In this document: positions 24,246 through 35,655 of the stretch, in pieces | Position numbering within the stretch: the first letter of the stretch is position 1 | Layout: every line of letters starts with the position of its first letter | Assembly: GCA_027257055.1 (NCBI GenBank) | Contig: JAPVLO010000518.1 | Span: 310,001 to 374,000 of the forward strand | Reading direction: 5' to 3' | DNA length: 64,000 nt | Origin: Cephalopachus bancanus | Taxonomy: Eukaryota > Chordata > Mammalia > Primates > Tarsiidae | The notes under the pieces: generated by a model | What the model was told of the DNA's origin: nothing | Databases searched by the model: none | What the model saw: only the letters and a program-made list of their open reading frames with translations | Made by a program: the position numbers and the translations under genes

Positions 24246-26157
24246 GGAGAATATTGTTGGAGCCATCTTTGAAAATACAATTTACTACACTCAAAGGGAT
24301 TTATTGTTTATGCTATGCTAAGTAGAAATCAAGGGAATTTGATTAATTATAGACACATATGCTCTGACTTTTGGGGTGAGAAGCTTATTTTTTGGTAGGT
24401 CAAAGTGTGTCAGTATGAGTTACTAAAAGGCCAGAAGATGGGGCGGGCATACGAGGCCTATTTTTATTTCTTTGGGGACCTAGATCTTAGTCACTATAAA
24501 GTTAGGGTTTTGCAAGTTTTACTTATCAGTGCAGGAGTTATCTCTTCCTTTTTAACAATTATGTGATAAAATGAAAGTACTGAAGTTGGAGCACGCCTGC
24601 TGCTAACTCCGTTCCTAGTTATAGATACAACTAAAAAGCCAGTTACAACCCCTTGTGAGACAGATAACAATTCCCTAGTATGCCATTAACTCCACGGATG
24701 GCAATAAGATTAAGTGATCTGCCAGCTCCCTGGAGGGAAAGGTGCCAATGTCAGCACCTTTGTTTGGAAGCTCAGGGGGAAGTTCTGAGTTCCTGGGCTC
24801 CCTCTGAGCCTAGCATACACTTCAGTGGTCTTTGTCATTCATTCCAGTACCAACTGTATATTTCAGTGTGAGTCCAGTAGAGTGAGCAGTAATTCAGTTT
24901 GTAAACATGTTAACTCTGGAAGATCACATATTAGCATTGTGCTTTTAGGAAAGGGCATGCTGAAAACAGCATGAGCATGCTTGTTTCTGGAGCGACAAAC
25001 TCTTTTATTGAAACCTCTCATTGAGTGTTAGTGTTTTCTACTAATCCAGAGAAGGAAAAAACAAACAAAAACATCCCAAACCCAATTGAAGTAGACCTCA
25101 AGAGCCACAAAATTAGCCTTCAGGCTCAATCTCATTCAACTTTGGACTGTCAGCTGAGGCCTCACGGGAATATGGGTGGGGCCGGAGACTGAAAATTAGG
25201 AGATCTGGGGATGAGTCCACAAAGTTGGAAGGTAAAGAAACTCTTGAAAATCTAAGTCCTCATTTTGTTCCAGGCATTGCCTGCGTCTGAGGACATGTAT
25301 AGGACAAATGTCTCAACAAAGCCAACTTTTGTCAGCAGAGATGGTGGTTTTTCCCAAAGAGGGTAGACATTTATCTGTAAAGAGTTAAGGGATGTGTTTG
25401 TGAGGAAGGAAACAAGACGGGTTTTCTAGCCTCATGGCATCAAAGGTTAGTCTCAGTCATGGTCTTATGACATCTTTATCTGCAACAGCACTCTGGCTAT
25501 CAAGATAGCTGTAGGAAAAGTACCAGGGTATGTCATTTAACCTTCTTTTTGATCATAAGCACCTCCAAAATGGGCTCCTATACATAGGAATTATTGCCAT
25601 TCTGAGATCTTCAGTGACAAATTGAGAGTTCGGGGCCATTGTGGATCTAGAAGTAGAAAATCATTGGGGAAAAAGTGGTACATTAAAGATAAAAAGTAAA
25701 AAAAAAAAAAAAAAGATAAAACGTATTTCTATTTGACTAGAGGTGCTGTGCGTAACAAAGGACCAAGCTGGAGTCCAGACAAGGCCATGAACAAGGTTAA
25801 AACTGTTAAGAAGTACCTGCAAAAAATGAAATGGATGTTGATATGTGAAAGTATTCAAAGAATCACAGACTTGAAGGAAAAAAGCAGAGACTGCTATGTG
25901 GAAGCAAAAGTTGTATAATCTGACAATGAAACAAGAGGTAAAGTAGAAGCAAAAAAAAAAAAAGTAACAATCTATACAGACAATCATCATTGTTCTATAA
26001 CTCTTAAGAAACACCTTTATGAATCTATAGAAGAGTGATAAAAAGTTTAAAGCACTATTAGACCTCTAAATGTGCTCTAAATTGCCCAAGACCAAATTAT
26101 ACCTAGCACGATGTGCCTGATTGTTTGATATACCAAGGTTGGGCCACAGGCTTATCT
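24246..26157. other. Unassigned DNA, 1.9 kb
   Basis: No gene was recognised. At 24540-24900 a less AT-rich stretch might be a diverged LTR, but no family could be named. A-runs at 25698 and 25950 bracket a lysine-rich reading frame (25733-25918) of unknown origin that could be part of an old retrocopy. Confidence 0.4.
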
Positions 26158-26411
26158 AAATGAGGCCCAGGTGAGAGATTGCCTGAACCTATGGGTTCAA
26201 GACCAGCCTGGGCAACTTGGCAAGACCTCATCTCTACAATAAATCAAAAAAAGTAGCCAGATGTGGTGGCATGCACCTGTAGTTCCAGCTACTTGGAAGG
26301 TTGAGGCAGGATCAACTCAGCCCAGCAGGTGGAAGCTGTGGTAGCTGCAAGCATGCCACTGCACTCCTGCCTGGGTGACAGAGTGAGACTCTGACTCAAA
26401 AAAAAAAAAAG
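26158..26411 (+). mobile_element. Alu, 5'-truncated
   Basis: It starts in the left arm near 'GGCCCAGGTGAGAG', runs to 'GAGTGAGACTCTGACTC' and ends in an A tail. It is more diverged than neighbouring Alus. Confidence 0.9.
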
Positions 26412-27390
26412 TTCCCTAAGTGCTATATTCTTACCCTTATCACATGACTCTTGCCATATTGTATACTTGTCTAGCTCCCCAAGTGGACTATAAACTCCTT
26501 GAAGATCAAAAGTATAACATTTTTATTCTCCCATCATCTAAAACACAGATTGAGCCAGCCAATAAATATTTTCTGATCAAAATTATAAATGTATGAGCAT
26601 TAGGCGGTGAGTATATTTATTTGCAAATTGATACCTCAGTATATTGATTTAATAAATAGGTATTATTCTACTAACTAAAATGAATGTGGAATTTTTTATT
26701 AACCAACTATCTCTCATTCCAATCATTCTGGAAAATAAAAACTTTAATTGAATTATATAAAAGAAATGTGATGATCACTGGCAAAGGAAATTCTGAAACA
26801 AAAGAGATTATAATTGTAAGTTGATGTGTAACATTAAAGTACCACTGGCAATATATTAGAAGTTTTAAAATAGTCACAGTAAAAGGAATGTGTGAAAACA
26901 ATAGAAGCACAAAGAAAGATAAAAGCAATGGAATTAATGATAGATTTTTTTTTGATTCTGTGCCCTAAAAATAGCATCAGAAGTAAATATTACTAGTGAC
27001 AAATCAGAGACTATAGTTGTGACAGTAGACATGTAATATGTGAATCTGAGAAACTGCAAATTATTCTTACTGAATTCATCATTTATATCTTAAAAAATCA
27101 ATTTGTACAATCTTCAAAAACTCTCCAGCCTCCCAGTCTCCACAACACAAGAAGCATGCTGTCTCATGTCTCATGGAGTCCAAGGGGAAGGTGTTAAGCC
27201 TGAGTAATACGCCTGATACAATTACAAAGAATGGTTTTATTTGATCACCGAATGAAAAATTACTAGGTAGGGGATAAATTGAGATGCCACCCAAGGGGTC
27301 TGTTCTTTTGCTGCCCTGTATTCCAGGACCCATTCTGTTAGTATAGAAGACATTGCATCATTTTGAATTTGATTAAAGTACAAGGCAGGC
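26412..27390. other. Unassigned AT-rich DNA
   Basis: Nothing recognised. Confidence 0.5.
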
Positions 27391-27510
27391 TGCATGGATT
27401 CTACCATCTCTACCACTAAGGGGCTGTGGGACCTTGGTCAAGTCATGTGATCTTGCTGGATCTTATTGTTTCCTCATTTAGCTTAAATAATCTGAATCTA
27501 GTGAGTTTTA
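27391..27510 (+). repeat. MIR fragment
   Basis: 'GGGGCTGTGGGACCTTGGTC' with 'AAGTCATGTGATC' and 'GTTTCCTCATTTAGC' follows the plus-orientation MIR core. Confidence 0.5.
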
Positions 27511-27654
27511 CATTACTCTTTTTTTTTAGAATTCTCATTTAGGGCTTCTTTCCCTGGAAATAAGAACCAGTTTTTAAAGAATCAATACATTTATTTGGAT
27601 GATTTAGGCTTAACACATAGCCCAAGTAAGTTTTTCACTAAGAAGTGAGTTGAT

Positions 27655-27905
27655 GCAAAAGAAAAAAAATGTTAAAGGCAGTTAGAGAGAAGGGCCAGAC
27701 CACCTACCAAGAGAGACCCATCAGGATAACAGAAGATCTTTCAGCAGAACTGTTACAAGCCAGAAGAGATTGGGAGCCCATTTTTAGTATTCTTTAAAGA
27801 AAAGAAATGCCAGCCAAGAATTTCTTACCCTACCCAACTATGCTTCATAAACAAAGAAGATGGAGAAATAAAAGCCTTCTTGGATAAGAAATGGAAAGAA
27901 ATGTA
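27655..27905 (+). mobile_element. L1 ORF1 fragment
   Basis: 'GTTACAAGCCAGAAGAGATTGG' and 'AAGAATTTCTTACCCTACCC' followed by 'AACTATGCTTCATAAACAAAG' match the C-terminal part of L1 ORF1. It is isolated from any ORF2 or 3' end. Confidence 0.8.
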
Positions 27906-27971
27906 AAGCTAACATGAGCAAACAATGTGTAATGAATGAGAATAGGTAGAGCCCTAAAAATGAGGTAATTA

Positions 27972-28590
<619 letters not shown>

Positions 28591-28684
28591 TTTAGTCTTT
28601 ACTTTTCCCCGTGATTATAAAGCACGCTGTCTACTAAAGTATAGTAATGGTTATTGTATGCTTCTGTAAGGAGCCAGGATTTTT

Positions 28685-28985
28685 ATTTTTATTTATTTAT
28701 TTGAGTTGGAGTCTCACTCTGTTGCTCAGGCTAGAGGGCAGTGGTAAGCTCCTGGCCACCACAGCCTCGACCTGCTGGGCTCAGGTGATCCTTCCGGCTC
28801 AGCCATCCAAGTAGCTGGAACTACAGGTGTGCGCCATCATGCCCAGCTAGTTTTTTGATTCACTGTAGAGATGAGGGCCTGCCAAAGTTGTCCAGGCTGG
28901 TCTTGAATCTGTGGGCTCAGGCAGTCCTCTCACCTCAGCCTCTTAAAGTGCTGGGATTATAAGTGTGAGCCACCACACTGGGCCT
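28685..28985 (-). mobile_element. Alu, full length
   Basis: A T-rich tail, 'GAGTTGGAGTCTCACTCTG', both arms, and the end 'CCACCACACTGGGCC'. Exact target duplication 'AGGAGCCAGGATTTT' near 28669 and at 28986. Confidence 0.96.
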
Positions 28986-29000
28986 AGGAGCCAGGATTTT

Positions 29001-29892
29001 AAAAAATCCCTTCTCTTCTTTTGTTGTATTGATACACAATTTCTGGAGCTGGGCAATCACTTTTGGTCCTGAGGACAGCACAGATACCTGAAAGACTACA
29101 GAATAGAAACATTGGACAGTGATGATACTGTGAAACTGCACATTCAACTACTCTGTAACTGGCTCAACAATGAGTTCTGAAATCAGATGAGACTGGGCAC
29201 GTTCAGGGTACTATGGCCATTGACAACAATGAGTTCTGATTCAGTGAGATGATTCAATTTCTTCCTGTTTAAGCTTAAGACCTAAGGTATTTTGAGTTTG
29301 TTTTCTATTACTTGGTAGCCACAAGCATTGTAATTGATACAGTGTGTATAGATTGCAGATTTCTTCTAGATACACAGACATTGGCTCAGATTTTGTCTTC
29401 AACAAACTGTGGAATTGCTATTGTCATGGATACGTTCAGGAAAGTCCTAAAAGTCTAAAGTCTCCGACTGAAGCTATTATTAAAGTCACAGAGTAATGAG
29501 CTTCGGGACTACCTGAAGTTAGAACATTTGGATTGAAAGGGAAACTATTCATCTAATTATTTGTTCACAACTGTGTGTCTCTGTGATGCAGACATCTGGA
29601 AATATCTGAATGTTAGAAAGAATCTAGGAAAAACACAGAAGGCTATTGATTAGATTTTTCTCTTTGTATCCAGATGTTTCAGCATTATGTTAATATGAAT
29701 TGCATCTAAGAAAACAAAAAAAAAAAAATGCAAGATACCATTATTGAAACTCTTCTAACTCTGAAACTTTGGAAGGGACAAGTTAAATATAGAAAGGAAT
29801 ACATTAGCTTTTGTTGTCTTTATAGCATTACCACAGGCTGGAGCCGACAGACATGAGAGACTTTATCTTGTGTTACAATTTAAGACCATTGT
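29001..29892. other. Unassigned DNA
   Basis: Nothing recognised apart from a short repeated word 'CAATGAGTTCTGA' at 29168 and 29226. Confidence 0.5.
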
Positions 29893-30164
29893 TCCGGGAA
29901 TGGTGGCTCACGTCTATAATCCCAGAACTTCGGGAGGCCTGAGTCCATGGGTTCAAGACCAGCCTGGGCAACTTGGCGAGACCTCATCTCTACAATAAAT
30001 CAAAAAATTAGCTGGGCACGGTGGCATGTGCCTGTAGTCTCAGCTACTTGGAAGGCAGAGGTGGAAGGATTAGCTGAGCCCAGCAGGTTGAGGCTGCATG
30101 GCAGTGAGCGCTACTGCCTTTCAGGCTGGGTGACAGAGTGAGACTCCAACTAAAAAAAAAAAAG
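29893..30164 (+). mobile_element. Alu with left-arm deletion
   Basis: 'CCGGGAATGGTGGCTCACG' runs to 'CGGGAGGCC', then jumps to 'TGAGTCCATGGGTTC', losing about 25 bp. The right arm ends 'GAGACTCCAAC' plus A tail. Confidence 0.92.
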
Positions 30165-30520
30165 GAAAAAATGTGAATTTTGAAGAAAGAAAGTGCCCCT
30201 ATCTCCCAGTGTCTGTGGAAGGATAGGACTAATTTACCATGCCAGCTAGCAAATGTTGATGACCTAATCACACTAACCAACCTCCCACTAATTCCTCTGG
30301 TACTTTTCTGCTAACTCACCCAGTGGCTAAATACTCTTTCACCTTTTGTTTCAGTAGAGTTGAGTTTAATCTCTTTGCTGTATTGCAGTAGGCTTGAATT
30401 AGATTTTCTTTGTCTGTTTTATGTGGTGGAATTTTCCCCTAACTATTTAGTTTGAGGAGGGCCGTGGAAGGGCAGGGTGGTTGGAAGTACTTTACAGAGG
30501 GAGTGATGATTAGGCAAGGT
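30165..30520. other. Unassigned DNA
   Basis: Nothing recognised. Confidence 0.5.
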
Positions 30521-30585
30521 CTGAAAGTTGGTGTTATTTAGGCAAATGCTAAACTCCAGGTGTTATTTAGGCAAATGCTGATGAG
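30521..30585 (+). repeat. Two-copy tandem duplication
   Basis: 'GTGTTATTTAGGCAAATGCT' occurs at about 30530 and 30560 in direct order. Confidence 0.85.
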
Positions 30586-32239
30586 TAGAGGATGGTTGGA
30601 GTTGAGTTGAGTTTGCAAGGCAAGAAGGAGTAGTAAACTAGGCAATTCCTTTACTACCATCCATTGGACACCTTTAGCCTTCCTAGTGGTTATGAGGAGA
30701 TAATTTCAAAAGAATCATCATTTTCTAAGAGTTGGGTCTCTTTTCTTAAAAGCAGCAATAAAACAGCATTGAGGGTCATTTGCAATTGCACAGGAAGGGA
30801 ATTCTAGGATTCAAGGCAATAAAATTCTTGTCCTTTAAAAAATTCTTAAGTAGGTCAGGTTGCTTTTAAATCAGATATGCTCTACACTAACCTGTGGAGT
30901 TTCCACCTGGGCACTGAACTTTAAAAGAGTTCTGAGGCTCTGACATCATTTAAAATGAACTCCTTTTAAATGGCCAGGATGCTGTCTTTGAAAGGGCCAC
31001 CAAAGGGCAATGCTTGGCAATGGGTCTTTACTGATGATTTTTGCTTCCTGAGAAAAAGCATGAACATCCTTTAGAAGTTACTCAAAACACATCCAATATA
31101 CAAAAGTTAACTGGTAATTTATCCAGCTCCTAATTGCATTCAGAGAGCTTTTATTACAAGTGCTGTGATTGTTAAATACAATTCTCTGCATATTTGTTTC
31201 CGAATGAATTACTCCAATTCCACCTCTCAATCATAAACATGAAAGCTGAGTGTGGCCTGGGAAAACACTGATATGAAAACTTCTGGAACAAGGACACTAT
31301 GATTAATGTCACAGGTTAATTTATAACATATGGATCCTCAAAGATAGTCTATGGAGAAGGAGGAAGAAAATCACTTGGCAAGGCAGGGTGGAAATAAAAT
31401 GCCAATCCCTCTAAGCAAAGTAGTGTCATCGTACATCGCAGGACTCCACCTCCCTATATTGGCCCACATGCTTAATCAGGTGGGCAATGTGAAGGGTTAG
31501 ATCTCAGCACAGGTGTCTGGAGAGCTTTCCTTGGGAGCTCTTTTTAAGCTTTTTAATTTATAATCAATTTTTAGGAGTCAAATCATGTGGGCATTCAAAT
31601 ACCTCTAGAACTACTAGTAGCTATTAGAGAGATGATGGTATCTCTGAAAATTTGTGGGACTTTAAAAAATTCTAAACTTTTAGTGTTCCTAAGTCTACTA
31701 ATTATTTTTGAGATATCACTGTTTTTGTTTTGCTTCTTGGCCTTTCATTCATCTATTCATTATCTTATAGTGAGCTAAATTGGAATTTAATTCATATAGT
31801 TGTAAATACTCTGATTCTATTATTATCCCTACATAGAAATCCACCTACATTTCTTTTCCGTTAGTATTTTCTGCCTTTTAATCAACTGTCTTATTTTTGA
31901 TACCTTTTTTCCTCCTATATAGTTAATTTCAACCTTGGGAGTGAGATGACTGAGCAAAAGTGATTTATTTATCTTTTGCCATATCCCTTTTCTTCATCTG
32001 CTGTGTCAACGGTCCTTATTGCCAGTTTTCTGAGTTGAGTTAAACATCAGGATCTAGTCTCCCTGTTTGCCTTTTGATTCTGACATCTTCGAGCTTTCTA
32101 ACAAATGCATCCTTTCTCTAATTAGATAAGGCAAAACTGTGCAGTGCGTGAGGTGTGCCATAGTATAATTCCTGCCTGATCCCTCCCCACGCAGGCTGTA
32201 TTGCTTGACATTGCTATATTTTCCAGCAATATCACACAG
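30586..32239. other. Unassigned DNA, 1.65 kb
   Basis: No gene or confident repeat was seen. Confidence 0.5.
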
Positions 32240-32465
32240 TAGCTCAGAATTCCAGCTATGTAACTGACAAATACTACGTGAATTTGGATCTAAACTCCAG
32301 AAGTCTCAGTTTTCTTATTTGTAAGCTGGGGCTAATAGTATATGCCTCATATAGTTGCTCTGATGGTTAAATAAAGTTGGTGTAATCACAATGCCCAGCT
32401 AACCCATTATGATCATTTAATAAATTTTATCTGCTACCATTACAACCACCACCAGCATTTATCAT
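32240..32465 (+). repeat. MIR SINE
   Basis: 'GTCTCAGTTTTCTTATTTG' followed by 'GGGGCTAATAGTATATGCC' and 'GCTCTGATGGTTAAATAAAG' follows the plus-orientation MIR core. Confidence 0.7.
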
Positions 32466-32550
32466 CACTATCCTAGAGGTAACTCCTTTATCAGCCTAGG
32501 ATTTCTCAGAGCTACTTTGTTTTCTCAGCATTCCTGTCTTGCTGCATTTT

Positions 32551-32855
32551 TCTTTCTTTTTTTTTGAGTTGGAGTCTTTCATTCTGCAGCCCAGGCTGGA
32601 GTGCAGTGGCACGCTCAGGGCCACTGCAGCCTTGATCTGCTAGGCTCAGGTGATTCTTCTGTGATTCAGCCTTCCAAGTAGCTGAGAACTACAGGCATGC
32701 GCCACTATGCTCGGCTAAGTTTTTGATTTATTGTAGAGACGAGGTCTCGCCAAGTTGCCCAGGCTGGTCTTGAATCCGTGGGCTCAGGCAATCCTCTCAC
32801 CTGAGCCTCCCAAAGTGCTGGGATTATAGGTGTGAACCACCATGCCCGGCCTCTC
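32551..32855 (-). mobile_element. Alu, full length
   Basis: 'GAGTTGGAGTCTTTCATTC' through 'CCACCATGCCCGGCC'. Target duplication 'CTTGNNGCATTT' at 32539 and 32856. Confidence 0.95.
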
Positions 32856-32884
32856 TTGACGCATTTAAAAATTACCAGCATCTT

Positions 32885-33055
32885 CTGGTGAGGATGTGGA
32901 GAAAAGGGGACACAGCATCAATAAGGTACCTAATCTCAAACCAGGCAGAGTGGGGACCAAAGGGAGGCCCAGACTTTACCTACATGATGTTCACTTGTAT
33001 ACCTACTCCTGAATTATACCCATCTTTAAAATAAAATACTAAAATAAAATAAAAT
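32885..33055 (+). mobile_element. L1 3' end, strongly 5'-truncated
   Basis: A short ORF2-like piece 'GGTGAGGATGTGGAG' is joined to the 3' UTR motif 'CCTAATCTCAAACCAGGC' and the tail (AAAAT)n. The words 'TACCAGCATCTT' (32872) and 'AACCAGCATCTT' (33055) form a target-site duplication. The internal jump from ORF2 to 3' UTR shows a deletion. Confidence 0.85.
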
Positions 33056-33297
33056 AACCAGCATCTTATGGCTTCATAGTATTCAACTCATTCATGCTAT
33101 TCTGCAAATGAAAAAAAAAAAAAAAAAAAAAAGCTAAAAGATTGCTCCAGACAGCCAGAGTTGGGTATTCAAACTGAGCATGTGTAGCTCTACTTTTTGT
33201 CATCCACCCTACAATGGTTAGTTGAATGTGTCAACTTGACTGGGTCACGGGACGCCCAGGTATTTGGTTAAACGTTTCTGAGTGTGCCTATGAAGGC
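33020..33297 (+). repeat. Inverted duplication, source arm
   Basis: Two parts of this interval, 33020-33056 (L1 tail) and about 33131-33297 (unique DNA plus the start of the MLT2 LTR), recur in reverse complement at 34054-34253. About 155 bp of the larger block compare with only two mismatches before the edge. The intervening 33057-33130, with an A run, is absent from the other arm. Confidence 0.93.
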
Positions 33298-33665
33298 ATT
33301 TCAGCATTTGAATAAGTAGACTGAGTAAAGCAACTGTTTCCCCAATGTGGGCGAACCTCAACAATCCACCGAAGTTGCAGATAGAATAAAAGGCCGAGTG
33401 AGAAAAAATTCTTCCTGCCTGACTGTCTGAGCTGAGCCATTAAACTTCTGTCTTTGATCTCCAACTGTAACTTAAACCACTGGCTCTCCTGGTCTTTGAA
33501 CTCAGACTGGACCCATACCATCATCTCTTTTGGGTCTCCAGCTTGCCAACCACAGATTTAGGATTTCTCTGCCTCTATGATTGTGTAAGCAAATTCCTTA
33601 TAGTAAATCAATCAAGATCGATCTCTCCCCCCTTCTTCCCTCTCCCTGGAAAACTCAGACTAACC
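33216..33665 (+). mobile_element. MLT2-type solo LTR (ERVL)
   Basis: It opens 'GTTGAATGTGTCAACTTGAC' and then 'TGGGTCACGGGACGCCCAGG' with 'TTTGGTTAAACGTTTC'. It continues with 'CAGACTGAGTAAAGC'-like and 'GGGTCTCCAGCTTGCC' segments, and ends 'CCTTATAGTAAATC' and 'CTCAGACTAACC'. This matches the ERVL LTR class MLT2 in order and length. No internal viral region adjoins it, so it is solo. Confidence 0.82.
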
Positions 33666-34053
33666 TAAGTTCCATAGGAGTGAGTTGTGATTAGAATTCC
33701 AGTTGATGGGGAAGATGGTACTGATGTATGATCTCTAAGATGCTTTAAATCACATCACCTAACATAGAGTGTTGACCTCTCTTTAGTCTATTAAAAATAC
33801 TAATTCAATCAAAGTTGCCCAGATAGTGAGTCTCTAGGATCAGGATACAGGGAGAATTTTTAAATTTACAGTTCAGAATTCAACTTTTACTTTCAAGTTT
33901 TAATTTATTGTATTGGATCGCTAATCACAGAAAAATAGACAGCCTACAGAAATCAATACGAGAATAAGGCCTAGCTGACAGAGTAATCAAATATAATTTT
34001 GGTTTTAGCAATAACTCTGTGAATCAGGCAAAATGTTGGTATCTATTTCTTTT
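33666..34053. other. Spacer of the inverted duplication, unassigned
   Basis: Unrecognised AT-rich DNA between the LTR and the inverted copy. Confidence 0.5.
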
Positions 34054-34253
34054 TAGACACACTCAGAAACGTTTAACCAAATACCTGGGCGTCCCATGAC
34101 CCAGTCAAGTTGACACATTCAACTAGCCATTGTAGGGTGGATGACAAAAAGTAGAGCTACACATGCTCAGTTTGAATACCCAACTCTGGCTGTCTGGAGC
34201 AATCTTTTAGCCTTTTTATTTTATTTTATTTTAGTATTTTATTTTAAAGATGG
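34054..34253 (-). repeat. Inverted duplication, second arm
   Basis: The reverse complement reads 'CCATCTTTAAAATAAAATAC', an (AAAAT) run, then 'GGCTAAAAGATTGCTCC' and the first ~75 bp of the MLT2 LTR, ending at 'TTTCTGAGTGTG'. Because it carries a truncated LTR joined to the DNA flanking the source LTR, it is a copy of that locus and not a second viral insertion. Confidence 0.93.
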
Positions 34254-34927
34254 TGAGAAAAAGGTGTTTTTAATATTATTCTTGGTACTTTTGATAGTCT
34301 GAATGGTTTCATAATTAAAAATTAAAGAAGAAATAATTATGCTTCCTTTTACAAGTCCCTAATATCTCCATTGAAAACATCTGAGAATGAAATACTGTGT
34401 TTTTACAGAATAGCCACTTCCTTTATTCTCTCAGAATTGCATTATTTAATTACTATACTTTTTAACCAAAATATTTTAAAACTAATTAGACACTATTTTG
34501 TGTTAACCATTTTTCCAGATGTCTTTCTTGCTTACCAGCCAAATTTAGGAAGTGATGGCAAATAAGCTTGGTGGGAACTACATGCTTAACTGTTTTATGG
34601 GCACTGTGTATTAACAATATTGTCATTTTAAATGTACTTTACTATTCTCCTGAGTTTTTATATTCTCTGCATCATTTTCATTCCTAGAGATTCTTTGCCT
34701 TTTCTGCTCATTTAAACTGAGACTTCTTATTGTGTCCAACCTCTTAAACCAGAGAATGTTCCTTTTGAACATTATTTATTTCAAAATAAAAAATATCTAC
34801 TTCTGTATCTCAAGACACATCTCAGGTACAGAAGAAATAATCTCTACTTCCAGGACATGGGTAGTTGCTTAGTTTGTATTATAGTCGGGCAAATAGAAGT
34901 ATAGGAGTGTAAAGCCCAGTTAAGATA
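34254..34927. other. Unassigned DNA
   Basis: Nothing recognised. Confidence 0.5.
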
Positions 34928-35165
34928 ATAAAACTAATTGTAGCTAACATATATTGAGTGCTTACTATACAGCAGGCATTGCTCAATATACTTTATTATC
35001 TCATTTAATTCTTTTAATAATCCCAGTAGATACACATTATTACTATCCTCCCTTTTACAGATAAGCCTGAAACACAGTGGTTATCTAGCTTGGCCACTTA
35101 GGTAAATCGAGCAGAATCCAGTTTTTAAACTCAGTACTAGACTAACTGAATCTGCAGTATAATTT
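34928..35165 (-). repeat. MIR SINE, nearly complete
   Basis: 'GTAGCTAACATATATTGAGTG', 'CTTACTATACAGCAGGCATTG' and 'CTCATTTAATTCTTTTAATAA' are the minus-orientation MIR core, one of the better preserved copies here. Confidence 0.85.
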
Positions 35166-35462
35166 ACTCCCCATTCTCACTTCAAAGAAACGAGGGCATG
35201 CTCCTAATTGCCAGGTGTGGTGCCTTTGGTCTCAGGCTTGGCACCCTTTGGGTGCTCACTTTCTTCATGACCCAGAATATTCAGTCTTGTTGGACTTAAG
35301 CATAGTGATGGTTTATGGAGGAAATATTATTATACAAGGAGTTTTGCAAAGCCTTTGGCATATGTATAAGTGACTCTGATCTGAACACATGGTTCTGCAT
35401 GTAGTTAAGGTTTCAGGATTGCTTGATGTGTTTTCAGGCAGACAAGTCGTCTAAGACGATCA

Positions 35463-35655
35463 AAATGAAACTACATTTGTGCAGTGCTTTGTGGTTTTCA
35501 CAGTCCCTTATCATATAGGATCTCACTTGACTTCCTCACAAACCTTTGAGGCAGACAGGAGGGGTATTATCATTATCTCCACTTCTTACAGAATCCTAAG
35601 GTTCAAAGAAATAAGTGATTTGCCAAGCTCACAAAAGATATAGCATTTCAAACAG
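35463..35655 (-). repeat. MIR SINE
   Basis: 'GTGCAGTGCTTTGTGGTTTTC', 'CTCACAAACCTTTGAGGCAG' and 'AAGTGATTTGCCAAGCTCAC' follow minus-orientation MIR. Confidence 0.75.

Noticed and set aside
24540..24900. Possible LTR or exon because of higher GC content
   Set aside because: No LTR ends, no target duplication and no conserved protein frame could be shown, so it is left as unassigned.
25661..26014. 117-residue minus-strand frame with many Phe residues, membrane-like
   Set aside because: The hydrophobic runs come from poly-A tracts read in reverse. No conserved motif is present.
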